DNA of 64,000 nt from Streptomyces sp. NBC_00691 (GTDB lineage Bacteria; Actinomycetota; Actinomycetes; Streptomycetales; Streptomycetaceae), in NCBI RefSeq assembly GCF_036226665.1, contig NZ_CP109007.1, forward strand, positions 6,014,001 to 6,078,000, read 5' to 3'. A model generated the notes under the pieces. The model saw only the letters and a list, made by a program, of their open reading frames with translations, was not told the DNA's origin and did no database searches. Below, in pieces: positions 8,424 to 18,173 of the stretch (its first letter is position 1; each line of letters starts with the position of its first letter). Position numbers and translations under genes: made by a program.

Positions 8424-8467
8424 GCCCGGTCATTGGCCGGATCTGGGCTCGTCGTGGATGCGAGACG

Positions 8468-8698
8468 TCAGTGGTCGTCGCCCTGCGTGCGGGCCGGCAC
8501 GTCCGTCAGGCGGTCCGTCTCATCCTGTATCTCAACGGCGATCTTCTTGAGTTCCGGCTCGAACTTACGTCCGTGGTGGGCGCAGAAGAGCAAGTCACCT
8601 CCGCTGGTCAGGACGACACGCAGGTAAGCCTGGGCGCCGCAGCGGTCGCAACGGTCAGCGGCCGTCAGGGGGCTCGCGGGGGTCAGAACAGTAGTCAC
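8468..8698 (-). CDS. Small zinc-ribbon-like protein (DUF7455 type)
   Basis: A 76-aa protein of unknown function conserved next to hrdB/parE in streptomycetes. CDRCGAQAY (residues ~17-25) and LLFCAHHGRKFEP (~37-49) give a Cys-x2-Cys ... Cys-x2-His pattern suited to binding one zinc ion. The C-terminal half is an acidic helix. The start is GTG at 8698 (GTG ACT ACT GTT), with AGAAGAGG about 5 nt upstream on the minus strand. It is transcribed divergently from parE and converges on the protease gene. Confidence 0.75.
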   Translation of the reverse strand: MTTVLTPASPLTAADRCDRCGAQAYLRVVLTSGGDLLFCAHHGRKFEPELKKIAVEIQDETDRLTDVPARTQGDDH

Positions 8699-9130
8699 GT
8701 CGCCTCTTCTCTAGCTCGACGAGCTGTCGTACCAGGGTCAACATCCAACCAGGCCGAAAACGTTCCCGCTCGCGGCTTTTCCTTCAAACATCTTCGCAGG
8801 TGGCTGTCTGCTGCCGGTTGGCGGCGAATGAGCCGTATTGCGTCGCACTACGGATTTCGCGTTGCTTGTGTCGGTCCGTCCTCCCGGCGTGGTTGCCGGT
8901 TGTTGATGAGGACGTGCCCGGAGCCTAAATGGTTCATGCCTGGAAGGGAACGTGATGTTCGCGTCACCCCATCGAGGGATCGAACATCCATGCGAGGCTG
9001 GACTAGCATGAGGAATCGGGGAGGGTGGCGTAACAACGGCTCTACCAGGCATCGGTACCCTCTGACGGGTGACCGACGCCGGGCCTTACCCCACTGGGCC
9101 AGATTTCAAATTCAGCGAGGAGCGAACCGC
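8699..9130. promoter_or_regulatory. Divergent promoter region, DUF7455 gene / parE
   Basis: A 432-nt non-coding stretch, more AT-rich than the flanks. On the plus strand TAGCAT at 9004-9009 is a good -10 box, with TCGAAC 18 nt upstream as a weak -35, about 120 nt before parE. On the minus strand a TTGACC lies near 8738 ahead of the small gene. No convincing protein-coding frame is seen here. Confidence 0.4.
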
Positions 9131-11248
9131 GTGACCGCCGAAACGTCCGTGCCGTCCAGTGCGCTGCTGACCGCAGACCGTGACGCTTCCAATTACACCG
9201 CGCGGCACCTGCTCGTACTCGAAGGGCTCGAAGCGGTCCGCAAGCGCCCCGGTATGTACATCGGGTCCACCGACAGCCGCGGCCTGATGCACTGCATCTG
9301 GGAGATCATCGACAACTCCGTCGACGAGGCCCTCGGGGGCTACTGCGACCACATCGAGGTCGTCCTCCACGAGGACGGCTCCGTCGAGGTCCAGGACAAC
9401 GGCCGGGGCATCCCGGTCGACGTCGAGCCGAAGACCGGACTCTCCGGAGTCGAGGTCGTCATGACCAAACTGCACGCCGGCGGAAAGTTCGGCGGCGGAT
9501 CGTACGCGGCGTCCGGCGGTCTGCACGGCGTCGGCGCCTCCGTGGTCAACGCCCTGTCGGCCCGCCTCGACGTCGAGGTCGACCGGAGCAGCGCCACCCA
9601 CTCGATCAGCTTCCGCCGCGGTGTGCCGGGCATCTTCACCGAGCAGGGCCCCGACAGCCCCTTCGACCCGGGCAACGGCCTGCGCAAGGGCAAGCGCGTC
9701 CCCAAGACCCGTACCGGCACGCGCGTGCGCTACTGGGCGGACCGGCAGATCTTCCTCAAGGACGCCAAGCTCTCCCTGGAGACGCTGCACCAGCGCGCCC
9801 GGCAGACCGCCTTCCTCGTGCCCGGCCTCACGATCGTCGTCCGCGACGAGCGGGACCTGGCGGGGATCGGCAAGAGCGAGGAGACCTTCCGCTTCGACGG
9901 CGGCATCAGCGAGTTCTGCGAGTACCTCGCGCAGGACAAGGCCGTCTGCGACATCCAGCGCCTCACGGGCCAGGGCACCTTCAAGGAGACCGTCCCGGTC
10001 CTCGACGAGCGTGGCCACATGACCCCGACCGAGGTCACCCGTGAGCTCGCCGTCGACATCGCCCTGCGCTGGGGCACCGGCTACGACAGCACGGTGAAGT
10101 CCTTCGTCAACATCATCGCCACGCCCAAGGGCGGCACCCACGTCTCGGGCTTCGAGCAGGCCGTGACCAAGACGGTGAACGAGGTGCTGCGCTCCTCGAA
10201 GATGCTGCGCGTCGCCGAGGACGACATCGTCAAGGACGACGCCCTGGAGGGGATCACGGCCGTCGTGACGGTCCGCCTCGCCGAGCCGCAGTTCGAGGGC
10301 CAGACCAAGGAGGTCCTCGGCACGTCCGCGGCCCGCCGGATCGTGGCGAACGTGGTCGCCAAGGAGCTCAAGGCCTTCCTCACCTCGACCAAGCGGGACG
10401 CCAAGGCGCAGGCCCGTGCCGTCCTGGACAAGGCCGTCGCCGCCGCCCGGACGCGCATCGCCGCGCGCCAGCACAAGGAGGCGCAGCGCAGGAAGACGGC
10501 GCTGGAGTCCTCCTCGCTGCCGGCGAAGCTGGCCGACTGCCGCAGCGACGACGTGGAGCGCAGCGAGCTCTTCATCGTCGAGGGCGACTCGGCCCTCGGC
10601 ACGGCCAAGCTCGCCCGCAACAGCGAGTTCCAGGCCCTGCTGCCGATCCGCGGCAAGATCCTCAACGTTCAGAAGTCGTCCGTCTCGGACATGCTGAAGA
10701 ACGCCGAGTGCGGGGCGATCATCCAGGTCATAGGAGCCGGCTCGGGCCGCACCTTCGACATCGACGCGGCCCGCTACGGGAAGATCGTCCTCCTGGTCGA
10801 CGCCGATGTCGACGGCGCCCACATCCGCTGTCTGCTGCTGACGCTCTTCCAGCGCTACATGCGGCCGATGGTGGAGGCCGGGCGGGTCTTCGCCGCCGTG
10901 CCCCCGCTGCACCGGATCGAGCTCGTCCAGCCCAAGAAGGGCCAGGACAAGTACGTCTACACGTACTCGGACAACGAGCTGCGCCAGACCCTGCTGGAGT
11001 ACCAGCGCAAGGGCGTCCGCTACAAGGACTCCATCCAGCGCTACAAGGGTCTGGGCGAGATGGACGCCGACCAGCTCGCGGAGACCACGATGGACCCGCG
11101 TCACCGCACCCTGCGCCGGATCAACATCGGCGACCTGGACGCGGCCGAGCAGGTCTTCGACCTCCTCATGGGCAACGACGTGGCGCCCCGCAAGGAGTTC
11201 ATCACCGGCTCCGCGGCGACCCTCGACCGCTCGCGCATCGACGCCTGA
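9131..11248 (+). CDS. parE: DNA topoisomerase IV subunit B (ParE)
   Basis: A 705-aa type IIA topoisomerase ATPase subunit. The GHKL ATPase part has RPGMYIGST, the Asn/Glu-bearing EIIDNSVDEALGG and the lid GGLHGVGASVVNALS. The transducer domain follows. The TOPRIM part has EGDSALGTAK and the metal-binding DADVDGAHI, then the C-terminal GLGEMDADQL ... TMDPRHRTLRRI. The separate parC gene at 19393-21852 supports ParE rather than a second GyrB. GTG 9131 follows GAGGAGCG. It decatenates replicated chromosomes together with ParC. Confidence 0.93.
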   Translation: MTAETSVPSSALLTADRDASNYTARHLLVLEGLEAVRKRPGMYIGSTDSRGLMHCIWEIIDNSVDEALGGYCDHIEVVLHEDGSVEVQDNGRGIPVDVEPKTGLSGVEVVMTKLHAGGKFGGGSYAASGGLHGVGASVVNALSARLDVEVDRSSATHSISFRRGVPGIFTEQGPDSPFDPGNGLRKGKRVPKTRTGTRVRYWADRQIFLKDAKLSLETLHQRARQTAFLVPGLTIVVRDERDLAGIGKSEETFRFDGGISEFCEYLAQDKAVCDIQRLTGQGTFKETVPVLDERGHMTPTEVTRELAVDIALRWGTGYDSTVKSFVNIIATPKGGTHVSGFEQAVTKTVNEVLRSSKMLRVAEDDIVKDDALEGITAVVTVRLAEPQFEGQTKEVLGTSAARRIVANVVAKELKAFLTSTKRDAKAQARAVLDKAVAAARTRIAARQHKEAQRRKTALESSSLPAKLADCRSDDVERSELFIVEGDSALGTAKLARNSEFQALLPIRGKILNVQKSSVSDMLKNAECGAIIQVIGAGSGRTFDIDAARYGKIVLLVDADVDGAHIRCLLLTLFQRYMRPMVEAGRVFAAVPPLHRIELVQPKKGQDKYVYTYSDNELRQTLLEYQRKGVRYKDSIQRYKGLGEMDADQLAETTMDPRHRTLRRINIGDLDAAEQVFDLLMGNDVAPRKEFITGSAATLDRSRIDA

Positions 11249-11251
11249 GGC

Positions 11252-11289
11252 GCTCCACCCGTGGGTGGAGCCGTCCGCTCCACCCACGG
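11252..11289 (+). terminator. Hairpin after parE
   Basis: CCGTGGGTGGAG (11259-11270) pairs with CTCCACCCACGG (11278-11289). An alternative shorter stem GCTCCACCC/GGGTGGAGC (11252-11271) competes with it. It lies directly after the parE stop. Confidence 0.7.
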
Positions 11290-11345
11290 GCCGATCACAC
11301 GGCCTTCGACCCTCCGTAGCATTGTTGTGACGGAGGGGGACGGGC

Positions 11346-12560
11346 ATGAACGAGAAGCACGAGCGGGCGGACACGGGGAGCGGCGCGGCTCAGGAAGGCT
11401 CCTGGAGCGCCTGGCCGTCGCGGGAGGCACTCACCCGCCTGGGTGTGCCCCGCGGCCGGATCGTCCTGGACTACAGCATGCTCACGGCCCTGAGCGTCTT
11501 CCTGCTCGCCGGCTGCTACAGCTCGGGAGGGTTCGGCGGCTGGCACGCGCTGTTCCCTCCCCTCGGTTTCGGGCTGTGCGCGGCCGCGGCGCTCGGGTAC
11601 CACCACACGACCCTCGACCACCGGGCCGCAGCCTCGATGGGTCTCCTCGGGGTGATCGCCCTGTGCGGTCTCGGGGCCTACGCGGCCGGGGCTTCGACGC
11701 CCGCGACCGTGATGTGGATAGCCGTCTCGATCACGGCGATGGAGCGGCTGCCGCTGCCCCTCGGGCTGGCCACCGTGGCCGTGCTCGTCCCCGGCTTCGT
11801 GGAGGCGGACGACACCGGGGTCCTGGGAGCGGCCCTCACGACCGGGGCCGTGCTCCTCGCGGGCTACTCGCTCCGGCTCGACGCCCAGGCCCGCGGGGCC
11901 GGGTTCCAGCTGCTCGCCCAGGAGCGGCTGGCCCGGGAGGCCGAGGCCGCGTCGGCTGCGCTGGCCGAGAGAGCCAGGATCGCCCGCGAGATACATGACG
12001 TGCTCGCCCACAGCCTCTCCGCCCAGATGGTGCACCTGGAGGTCGCACGGCTCCAGATCGAGGCGGGTGCCGACCGGAGCGAGGTCCTCAAGCTGGTGAC
12101 CTCGGCCCGCTCCATGGCCAGGGAGGGGCTCGCCGAGACCAGACACGCGCTGTCCGCGCTGCGCGGGGACATGGTGCCCGTCGAGGAGTACCTGCGGGAG
12201 CTGGCCCGGGAGGACCGCGCCGAGGTGGACGTCCGTGGAGAGCGTCGGAACCTGCCTGCCGAGGCCTCCCAGGCGGTGCGGCGGGTCGCGCAGGAGGCTC
12301 TGACGAACGTGCGCAAGCACGCCCCCGGCGCCCGGACACGGATTCGGTTCGCCTACGAGGCGCATGCGATCTCCCTGGAGATATGCGATTCGGGGCCACC
12401 TCCCACAGCCGAGGGTGGCGGGGAGGAGTACGGGCTCGGCTCGTCAGGCTCCGGGTACGGGCTGGTCGGCATGAGGGAACGGGCCGAGCTGCTCGGCGGG
12501 AGTCTGGACGCGGGGCCGGACGGGCCGGGATTCGCCGTGCGGCTGCGGGTGCCGGCATGA
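11346..12560 (+). CDS. Sensor histidine kinase, NarL-pair type
   Basis: A 404-aa kinase. About five hydrophobic segments (residues ~40-180) form the membrane sensor. They are followed by a coiled segment (LLAQERLAREAEAASAALAE) and a HisKA_3 dimerization box with phospho-acceptor His in REIHDVLAHSLSA (~214-226). An ATPase domain has its N-box in AQEALTNVRKHAP (~315) and a glycine box in GSGYGLVGMRERAE (~375). ATG 11346 has GGAGGGGGACG ahead of it. Its stop overlaps the response regulator start by 4 nt (ATGA), so the two are coupled. The signal is unknown. Confidence 0.88.
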   Translation: MNEKHERADTGSGAAQEGSWSAWPSREALTRLGVPRGRIVLDYSMLTALSVFLLAGCYSSGGFGGWHALFPPLGFGLCAAAALGYHHTTLDHRAAASMGLLGVIALCGLGAYAAGASTPATVMWIAVSITAMERLPLPLGLATVAVLVPGFVEADDTGVLGAALTTGAVLLAGYSLRLDAQARGAGFQLLAQERLAREAEAASAALAERARIAREIHDVLAHSLSAQMVHLEVARLQIEAGADRSEVLKLVTSARSMAREGLAETRHALSALRGDMVPVEEYLRELAREDRAEVDVRGERRNLPAEASQAVRRVAQEALTNVRKHAPGARTRIRFAYEAHAISLEICDSGPPPTAEGGGEEYGLGSSGSGYGLVGMRERAELLGGSLDAGPDGPGFAVRLRVPA

Positions 12561-13354
12561 GCGTGGAGAAGAGGCCCGTGGGGCTGCCCCCGGCGGAGGA
12601 CGTCGATTCCCAGGAGGAGGATCGGGCGGTGCGGGTGCTGGTCGCCGATGATCAGTCCGTGGTGCGCGAGGGGATCGTGATGCTGCTCGGGCTGCTTGCC
12701 GGGGTCGAGGTGGTCGGATCCGCCCGGGACGGGGAGGAGGCGGTCGCGCTCACCGCCGAACTCGCGCCCGACGTGGTCCTGATGGACCTGCGCATGCCGC
12801 GCTGCGACGGTGTCGAGGCCACGCGCAGGATCCGTGAGCGGCACCGAGGGACGGAGGTCGTGGTGCTCACCACCTACGCCGACGACGACTCGCTGTTCCC
12901 GGCCCTGCGGGCCGGGGCGCGGGGGTACCTGACCAAGGACGCGAGCGGGGAGGAGATCGTGCGGGCCCTGCGGGACGTGACCGACGGGCGGGCGGGACTT
13001 TCCTCCGCGGTGCAGCGGCGACTGCTGGAGCAGCTGTTGGAGAGGGGGGAGGGGGTCGAGAGGACGGGGCCCTCGGGTGGGAGCGGATCGGGGGCGGTGG
13101 AGGTGATGGCGACCGCGGGGTTCGTGGTCCCGGAGGCCGACGGGCTCACCGAGCGGGAGACGGAGGTGCTCGTGCTCGTCGCCGAAGGGCTCTCCAACCA
13201 GGAGATCGCCGGGCGGCTGAGGATCTCCACGGCCACGGTGAAGACCCATATCAACAACCTCTTCGCCAAGACGGGGGTGCGCGACCGGGCGCAGGCCGTG
13301 CGGTACGCATATCAGCACGGTCTGGTCAGGGCTCCTGGGCGGAAGGTCACCTGA
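12557..13354 (+). CDS. Response regulator, NarL/LuxR family
   Basis: A 265-aa regulator. The receiver domain (residues ~27-145) has acidic DDQ (~33-35), phospho-acceptor Asp in VVLMDLRMP (~77) and the Lys in YLTKDAS (~127). The linker is longer than usual and Gly/Glu-rich (~160-190). The LuxR-type HTH is LTERETEVLVLVAEGLSNQEI ... ISTATVKTHINNLFAKTGV (~195-250). It overlaps the kinase gene by 4 nt, so it is the cognate partner. Confidence 0.9.
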   Translation: MSVEKRPVGLPPAEDVDSQEEDRAVRVLVADDQSVVREGIVMLLGLLAGVEVVGSARDGEEAVALTAELAPDVVLMDLRMPRCDGVEATRRIRERHRGTEVVVLTTYADDDSLFPALRAGARGYLTKDASGEEIVRALRDVTDGRAGLSSAVQRRLLEQLLERGEGVERTGPSGGSGSGAVEVMATAGFVVPEADGLTERETEVLVLVAEGLSNQEIAGRLRISTATVKTHINNLFAKTGVRDRAQAVRYAYQHGLVRAPGRKVT

Positions 13355-13452
13355 TGGGGTGAACAGGGGGAGGAGAAGAGTCCGGGATCTTCCCGCTCTG
13401 TCCATCCTTGGGACGCGGCCGAAACGGTTCGCTTGACAAGGAGAGTTGGCCG

Positions 13453-13938
13453 GTGGAGCAGGTGGACAAGCAGGAGGGGCTCGACGCTTCGGCGGTGCCC
13501 TTCGACGACCCCTGGTACGACGCGACGGCCTCCGGCCGGGACGGGCGCGTGGGGGCCGGGGCTCCCGGTGACGGACGCCCCGACGCGGTGCCGCGACAGC
13601 GGGTCCACTGCGCGGCGGAGATCTATCTGGAAGTGCAGCGGAGTCCTGCCTTCCAGGAAGTGCGGAGCCGCTACCGGCGGTTCGTCTTCCCGGCCGCCCT
13701 GGCGTTCCTGCTGTGGTACCTGGCCTACGTCGTGGCGGCGACCGCCGCTCCCGGCCTCATGGCGCGGCCGGTGGCCGGGGTGGTCAATGTGGCGATGGTC
13801 GCGGGGCTCGGACAGTTCCTGACCACCTTCCTGCTGACCTGGGCGTACGCGCGCCACGCGCGGCTGCGCAGGGACCGGGCCGCGCTCGACCTGCGCTGGG
13901 ACACCCAGGAGATGACCCGAGGGATGGCGCAGCGGTGA
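13453..13938 (+). CDS. DUF485 membrane protein, symporter partner
   Basis: A 161-aa protein. A polar N-terminus is followed by IYLEVQRSPAFQEVRSRYRRFVFP, the typical DUF485 entry motif, and two transmembrane helices (ALAFLLWYLAYVVAATAA and VVNVAMVAGLGQFLTTFLLTW). It ends in a short basic tail. DUF485 proteins are normally encoded just upstream of acetate-permease-type sodium symporters, and here the stop overlaps the symporter start by 4 nt. The start is GTG 13453 with AAGGAGAG at good spacing. Confidence 0.85.
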   Translation: MEQVDKQEGLDASAVPFDDPWYDATASGRDGRVGAGAPGDGRPDAVPRQRVHCAAEIYLEVQRSPAFQEVRSRYRRFVFPAALAFLLWYLAYVVAATAAPGLMARPVAGVVNVAMVAGLGQFLTTFLLTWAYARHARLRRDRAALDLRWDTQEMTRGMAQR

Positions 13939-15527
13939 CCGCGAACCACCAGACCCTGGCGCTCGTGCTGTTCAGCGTCTTCATCGCCGTCACCCTGGGG
14001 ATCACCACCTGGGTGAGCCGCAACAGGCGCGGTTCGGCGGAGGAGTTCTACGCCGGGGGCAGGCTCTTCTCGCCCCTGGAGAACGGCTTCGCCATCGCCG
14101 GCGACTACATGTCGGCGGCCTCCTTCCTCGGCATCTCCGGGCTGATCGCCCTCTACGGCTACGACGGCATGCTCTACTCCGTCGGATTCCTGGTCGCGTG
14201 GCTGGTCGTGCTGCTGCTCGTGGCCGAACTGGTCCGCAACTGCGGGCGGTTCACCCTCGCCGACGTGGTCGCCGCGCGGATGGCCGAGCGGCCCGTGCGG
14301 ATCGCGGCGGGCACCTCCTCGGTGGCCGTGTCCGTGCTGTACCTCGTGGCGCAGATGGTGGGAGCCGGAAGCCTGGTCGCGTTGCTGCTGGGCGGCACCA
14401 GCGAGGCGGCCCGCTCCTGGACGGTGATCGGCGTCGGCGCGCTGATGGTGATCTACGTGTCGCTCGGTGGCATGCGGGCCACCACCTGGATCCAGATCGT
14501 CAAGGCGGTCCTGCTCATGGCGGGCACGATCGCGCTCACCGTCCTCGTGCTGCTGCGGTTCCACGGAGATGTGAACAGCCTGCTCTCCACGGCGGCCGAA
14601 CGCAGTGGCCACGGCCTCGACTTCCTCGCCCCCGGTCTCCGCTACGGCGGCGACTGGACCTCCCGGCTCGACTTCATCAGCCTCGGCCTCGCCCTGGTCC
14701 TGGGCACGGCGGGACTGCCCCACATCCTGTCGCGCTTCTACACCGTGCCGACCGCCCGTGCCGCCCGCCGCTCGGTCGTCTGGTCCATCGGGCTCATCGG
14801 CAGCTTCTATCTGATGACCATCGTGCTCGGCTTCGGCGCGGCCGCCCTGATCGGCCCCGACGAGGTCCGCGCGTCCAACGCGTCCGGGAACACGGCCGTG
14901 CCACTGCTCGCCCTCGACCTCGGCGGCGGTTCGGGCTCCACGGGCGGCACCGTCCTCTTCGCGATCGTGGCCGCCGTGGCCTTCGCGACGATCCTCGCCG
15001 TCGTCGCGGGGATCACCCTCGCTTCCTCGGCCTCCGTCGCCCATGACCTGTACGCCTCGCTGCGCCGTCGGCACGCGAAGCAGTACAGCGAGGTGACCGT
15101 GGCCAGGGTCGCCGCCGCCGGGATCGGTGCCGCCGCGATCGGCCTGGGGCTGCTCGCCCGTGACCTCAACGTGGCCTTCCTCGTCGGGCTCGCCTTCGCC
15201 GTCGCGGCCTCCGCGAACCTGCCGGTGCTGCTCTACTCGCTGTTCTGGCGGAGGTTCACCACTCGGGGCGCCGTCTGGTCGGTGTACGGCGGTCTGATTC
15301 CGGCCGTGCTGCTGGTCCTGGTCTCGCCGGTGGTCTCCGGCAGTCCCGAATCACTCTTCCCCGGGGCCGACTTCCACCTGTTCCCGCTGCAGAACCCGGG
15401 AGCGGTCTCCATCCCGCTGGGCTTCCTCGCCGGGTGGCTCGGGACCGTGACGTCGACCGAGCCGCCCGACGAGGCGCGCCACGCCGAGACCGAGGTCCGG
15501 TCGCTGACCGGCGCGGGCGCCGTCTGA
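13935..15527 (+). CDS. Sodium:solute symporter, acetate-permease (ActP) type
   Basis: A 530-aa integral membrane protein with about 13 hydrophobic helices. Signature stretches are EFYAGGRLFSPLENGFAIAG, DYMSAASFLGISGLIALYGY, the long SSS-family motif around GTAGLPHILSRFYTVP, and FATILAVVAGITLASSASVAHDLYA. These fit the SSS family, cation acetate symporter branch. GTG 13935 overlaps the DUF485 stop. A CitAB-like two-component system converges on it (15653-18063) and could sense the same carboxylate, but this is inferred from position only. Confidence 0.87.
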   Translation: MTANHQTLALVLFSVFIAVTLGITTWVSRNRRGSAEEFYAGGRLFSPLENGFAIAGDYMSAASFLGISGLIALYGYDGMLYSVGFLVAWLVVLLLVAELVRNCGRFTLADVVAARMAERPVRIAAGTSSVAVSVLYLVAQMVGAGSLVALLLGGTSEAARSWTVIGVGALMVIYVSLGGMRATTWIQIVKAVLLMAGTIALTVLVLLRFHGDVNSLLSTAAERSGHGLDFLAPGLRYGGDWTSRLDFISLGLALVLGTAGLPHILSRFYTVPTARAARRSVVWSIGLIGSFYLMTIVLGFGAAALIGPDEVRASNASGNTAVPLLALDLGGGSGSTGGTVLFAIVAAVAFATILAVVAGITLASSASVAHDLYASLRRRHAKQYSEVTVARVAAAGIGAAAIGLGLLARDLNVAFLVGLAFAVAASANLPVLLYSLFWRRFTTRGAVWSVYGGLIPAVLLVLVSPVVSGSPESLFPGADFHLFPLQNPGAVSIPLGFLAGWLGTVTSTEPPDEARHAETEVRSLTGAGAV

Positions 15528-15652
15528 CCGATCTCGCGCATCCGATCTCGTGACCGGCCTCGGGAACGGGGCCTTCGGGAACCGGCCTCGGAAACGGGGG
15601 CCTCGGGAACCAGGCCTCTGTCGTCCGATGGGCAGGCGTCGTCCGACGGGCC

Positions 15653-16342
15653 TCAGCCCGTTGAGGGTGAGGTCGCCCAGACGTAGCGGTGTTCCGGGCG
15701 GCCCGTCTCGCCGTAGCGGAGCGAGAGGCGGACCCTGCCGGTGCGTTCGAGGAGCTTGAGGTAGCGCTGGGCGGTCTGGCGGCTGACGCCGGACCGCTCG
15801 GCGATCTCCTGGGCGGAGAGCGGTCCACCGGCGGCGAGCAGCACCTGGCGGACCAGCTCGGCCGTCGTGGGGGAGTGTCCCTTGGGCAGGTCCGGGGCCA
15901 CGGAGCCCGCCGACAGGACCCCGAAGATCCGGTCGACCTCGGCCTGTTCTGCCTCGCCCCCGCTCTCCAGGGTGTGGCGGAGGGTCGCGTAGGCCTCCAG
16001 CTTGGCGCGCAGCCCGGCGAAGTTGAACGGCTTGACCAGGTACTGGAGGGCTCCGTGCCGCATCGCGGCCTGGACGGTGGCCACGTCCCGGGCGGCCGTC
16101 ACCATGATCACGTCGCACTGGTGGCCACGCGCGCGCAGCTCCCGTACCGCGGCCAGGCCGTTCTCGTCGGGCAGGTAGTGGTCGAGGAGGATCAGGTCCA
16201 CCGGCCGCTCGTCCAGGGCGGCGAGCGCCTCGGCGGTCGTGTGGGCGAGGGCGGAGACGCGGAAGCCGGGCACCTTGGCGACGTAGGCGGCGTTGATCCG
16301 GGCGACCAGCACATCGTCGTCGACGACCAGGACGTCGATCAT
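15653..16342 (-). CDS. Response regulator, CitB/DctR type
   Basis: A 229-aa regulator. The receiver domain has VLVVDDD (4-10), phospho-acceptor Asp54 in LILLDHYLPDENG, the Thr of VTAARD and Lys in LVKPFNF (~108). The C-terminal winged HTH contains LSAQEIAERSGVSRQTAQRYLKLL (~175-198), as in CitB/DpiA/MalR-type regulators of C4-dicarboxylate or citrate use. Its start overlaps the stop of the kinase gene by 4 nt, so the pair is an operon on the minus strand. Confidence 0.88.
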   Translation of the reverse strand: MIDVLVVDDDVLVARINAAYVAKVPGFRVSALAHTTAEALAALDERPVDLILLDHYLPDENGLAAVRELRARGHQCDVIMVTAARDVATVQAAMRHGALQYLVKPFNFAGLRAKLEAYATLRHTLESGGEAEQAEVDRIFGVLSAGSVAPDLPKGHSPTTAELVRQVLLAAGGPLSAQEIAERSGVSRQTAQRYLKLLERTGRVRLSLRYGETGRPEHRYVWATSPSTG

Positions 16343-18063
16343 CGGGCCTCCTCGATCGGCTCGGAGAGTGGCGGCCGCGGCCTCCGCACGGTCGCGTCGG
16401 GCTCGGGTTCCGGTCCTCGTACGGCCGCGTCCGGATCGGGCTCGGTCAGGGCGTCCGGGAGGACGACGGTGAACTCCGCGCCCCCGTCGAGCCCGTCGGC
16501 CACCCGTGCGGTGCCGCCCCGGCGCTCGGCGAGCCGGCGCACCAGGGGGAGGCCGAGGCCGCGCTTCCCGTGCGAGGGAAGCGCCTTCGTCGACCAGCCC
16601 TCGGTGAAGATCAGCGCGCGGCGCTCCTCAGGAACCCCCGGGCCGCTGTCCGTGACCCGCAGCACGACCGTACGCCCCTCGGTGCGGAACGCGACGTCGA
16701 TACGGGCGCCCGGGGTGCCGGCGAGGGCGTCCAGGGCGTTGTCGACCAGGTTGCCGACGACGGTGACCAGCTCGCGGGGGTCGACGAGCCGGTCCGGCAG
16801 CAGCGAGTCGGGGGTGAGCCGCAGCGAGGCGCCCCGCTCGGCGGCGACGGTCGCCTTGCCGACCAGGAGCGCCGCGAGGAGCGGGTCGTGGACCTTCTCC
16901 GTGACCTGTTCGGCGGTGGCCCGGTGTACGCCGACCACCTCGGTCACGAACTCCACGGCCTCCTCGTGCATCTCCAGCTCCAGGAGCCCCAGGAGGGTGT
17001 GCATCCGGTTGGCGTGCTCGTGGTCCTGGGCGCGCAGGGCGTCGATCAGGCCCCGGGTGGAGTCCAGCTCGCGACCGAGCCGCTCCAGCTCGGTGCGGTC
17101 GCGGAGGGTCGCCACGGCGCCGCCGTCGTCGGTCGGCATCCGGTTGGCGATGAGCACCCGTTGCCCGCGGACGGTGAGCAGGTCCTCGCCCGTCACCCGG
17201 CCGGCCAGGACGTCGGCGGTACGGCCCCGGCCGAGGACCTCGTCGAGCGGCCGGCCCGCCGCCTCGGGGCCGAGACCGAGGAGCCGCTGGGCCTCGTCGT
17301 TCATGAGCCGGACGGAGCCGTTGCGGTCCAGGGCCACGACGCCCTCGCGGATGCCGTGCAGCATGGCCTCGCGTTCGGCGAGCAGCGCCGAGATGTCGGA
17401 GAAGGCCAGGTCGTGGGTCTGCCGCTGCAGACGCCGGGAGATCAGGTACGCCGCCAGGGCGCCGGCCGCGAGCGCCCCGCCCGCGTAGGCGAGGAGGCCG
17501 GGGATCGCGGCGAGGAGACGGTCGCGGACGCTGTCGTACTCGATGCCGACCGAGACCGCGCCGACGATCCGCCCGTCCGCGTCCCGCAGCGGCGTCTTGC
17601 CGCGCGCCGAGCGGCCCAGGGTGCCGCTGTCGATCTCCATCACCTCGTGCCCGGCGAGGACGTCCGTCGGATCGGTGGAGACGCGCCCGCCGATCGCGGC
17701 GGGATCCGTGTGCGACCAGCGCACCCCGCGCGTGTCCATCACGACGACGTACTCGGCGCCCGTGGAGGTCCGGATCCGCTCGGCCTCCGTCTGCACCGGC
17801 CCGCGCGCCGACGGAGCCGTGCTCGTGAGATCCGCGGCCAGCCGGGGCGACGCCGTGGTTCCCGCGATGGCCAGGGCGCGCCGCATCGCCTGGTCGTCCA
17901 GCTGGGCGCTGAGCGGGGCCAGGAAGAGGCCGGTGGCGAGGACGGTGACACCGGTCGCGATGGCCAGCTGCATCAGCAGGACCTGCGAGAAGACCCGCTG
18001 CGGCCAGCCGAACCGCCGACGGCGCGCACGCGGGCGCGGGGGGCTGGTCTGTGCGGGGCTCAT
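16339..18063 (-). CDS. Sensor histidine kinase, CitA/DcuS type
   Basis: A 574-aa kinase. There is a transmembrane helix at ~25-50 (VLLMQLAIATGVTVLATGLF) and an extracytoplasmic PAS-like sensor (~50-195) with YVVVMDTRGVRWSHTDP and IVGAVSVGIEYDSV. A second helix follows (~200-225), then a cytoplasmic PAS (GIREGVVALDRNGSVRLMND), the His box DHEHANRMHTLLGLLELE (His ~348) and an ATPase domain (NLVDNALDAL; DSGPGVP; GKRGLGLPLVRRLAE). The double-PAS layout is that of citrate and dicarboxylate sensors. The start at 18063 is chosen because longer starts add only basic low-complexity sequence. Confidence 0.88.
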   Translation of the reverse strand: MSPAQTSPPRPRARRRRFGWPQRVFSQVLLMQLAIATGVTVLATGLFLAPLSAQLDDQAMRRALAIAGTTASPRLAADLTSTAPSARGPVQTEAERIRTSTGAEYVVVMDTRGVRWSHTDPAAIGGRVSTDPTDVLAGHEVMEIDSGTLGRSARGKTPLRDADGRIVGAVSVGIEYDSVRDRLLAAIPGLLAYAGGALAAGALAAYLISRRLQRQTHDLAFSDISALLAEREAMLHGIREGVVALDRNGSVRLMNDEAQRLLGLGPEAAGRPLDEVLGRGRTADVLAGRVTGEDLLTVRGQRVLIANRMPTDDGGAVATLRDRTELERLGRELDSTRGLIDALRAQDHEHANRMHTLLGLLELEMHEEAVEFVTEVVGVHRATAEQVTEKVHDPLLAALLVGKATVAAERGASLRLTPDSLLPDRLVDPRELVTVVGNLVDNALDALAGTPGARIDVAFRTEGRTVVLRVTDSGPGVPEERRALIFTEGWSTKALPSHGKRGLGLPLVRRLAERRGGTARVADGLDGGAEFTVVLPDALTEPDPDAAVRGPEPEPDATVRRPRPPLSEPIEEAR

Positions 18064-18173
18064 GCCGGAAACGGTAAGGGGCCACGCGCCGGGACCGGAA
18101 ACGTCGACGGCCCGGATGCCTATCCTGGGGGTTTCCCACGACCGTGGGTCCGAAGGAACCGGAGGCACGTCCC

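Noticed and set aside
8411..9130. In-frame upstream extension of parE
   Set aside because: It crosses the minus-strand zinc-ribbon gene and an AT-rich promoter region, and the GHKL fold begins just after GTG 9131.
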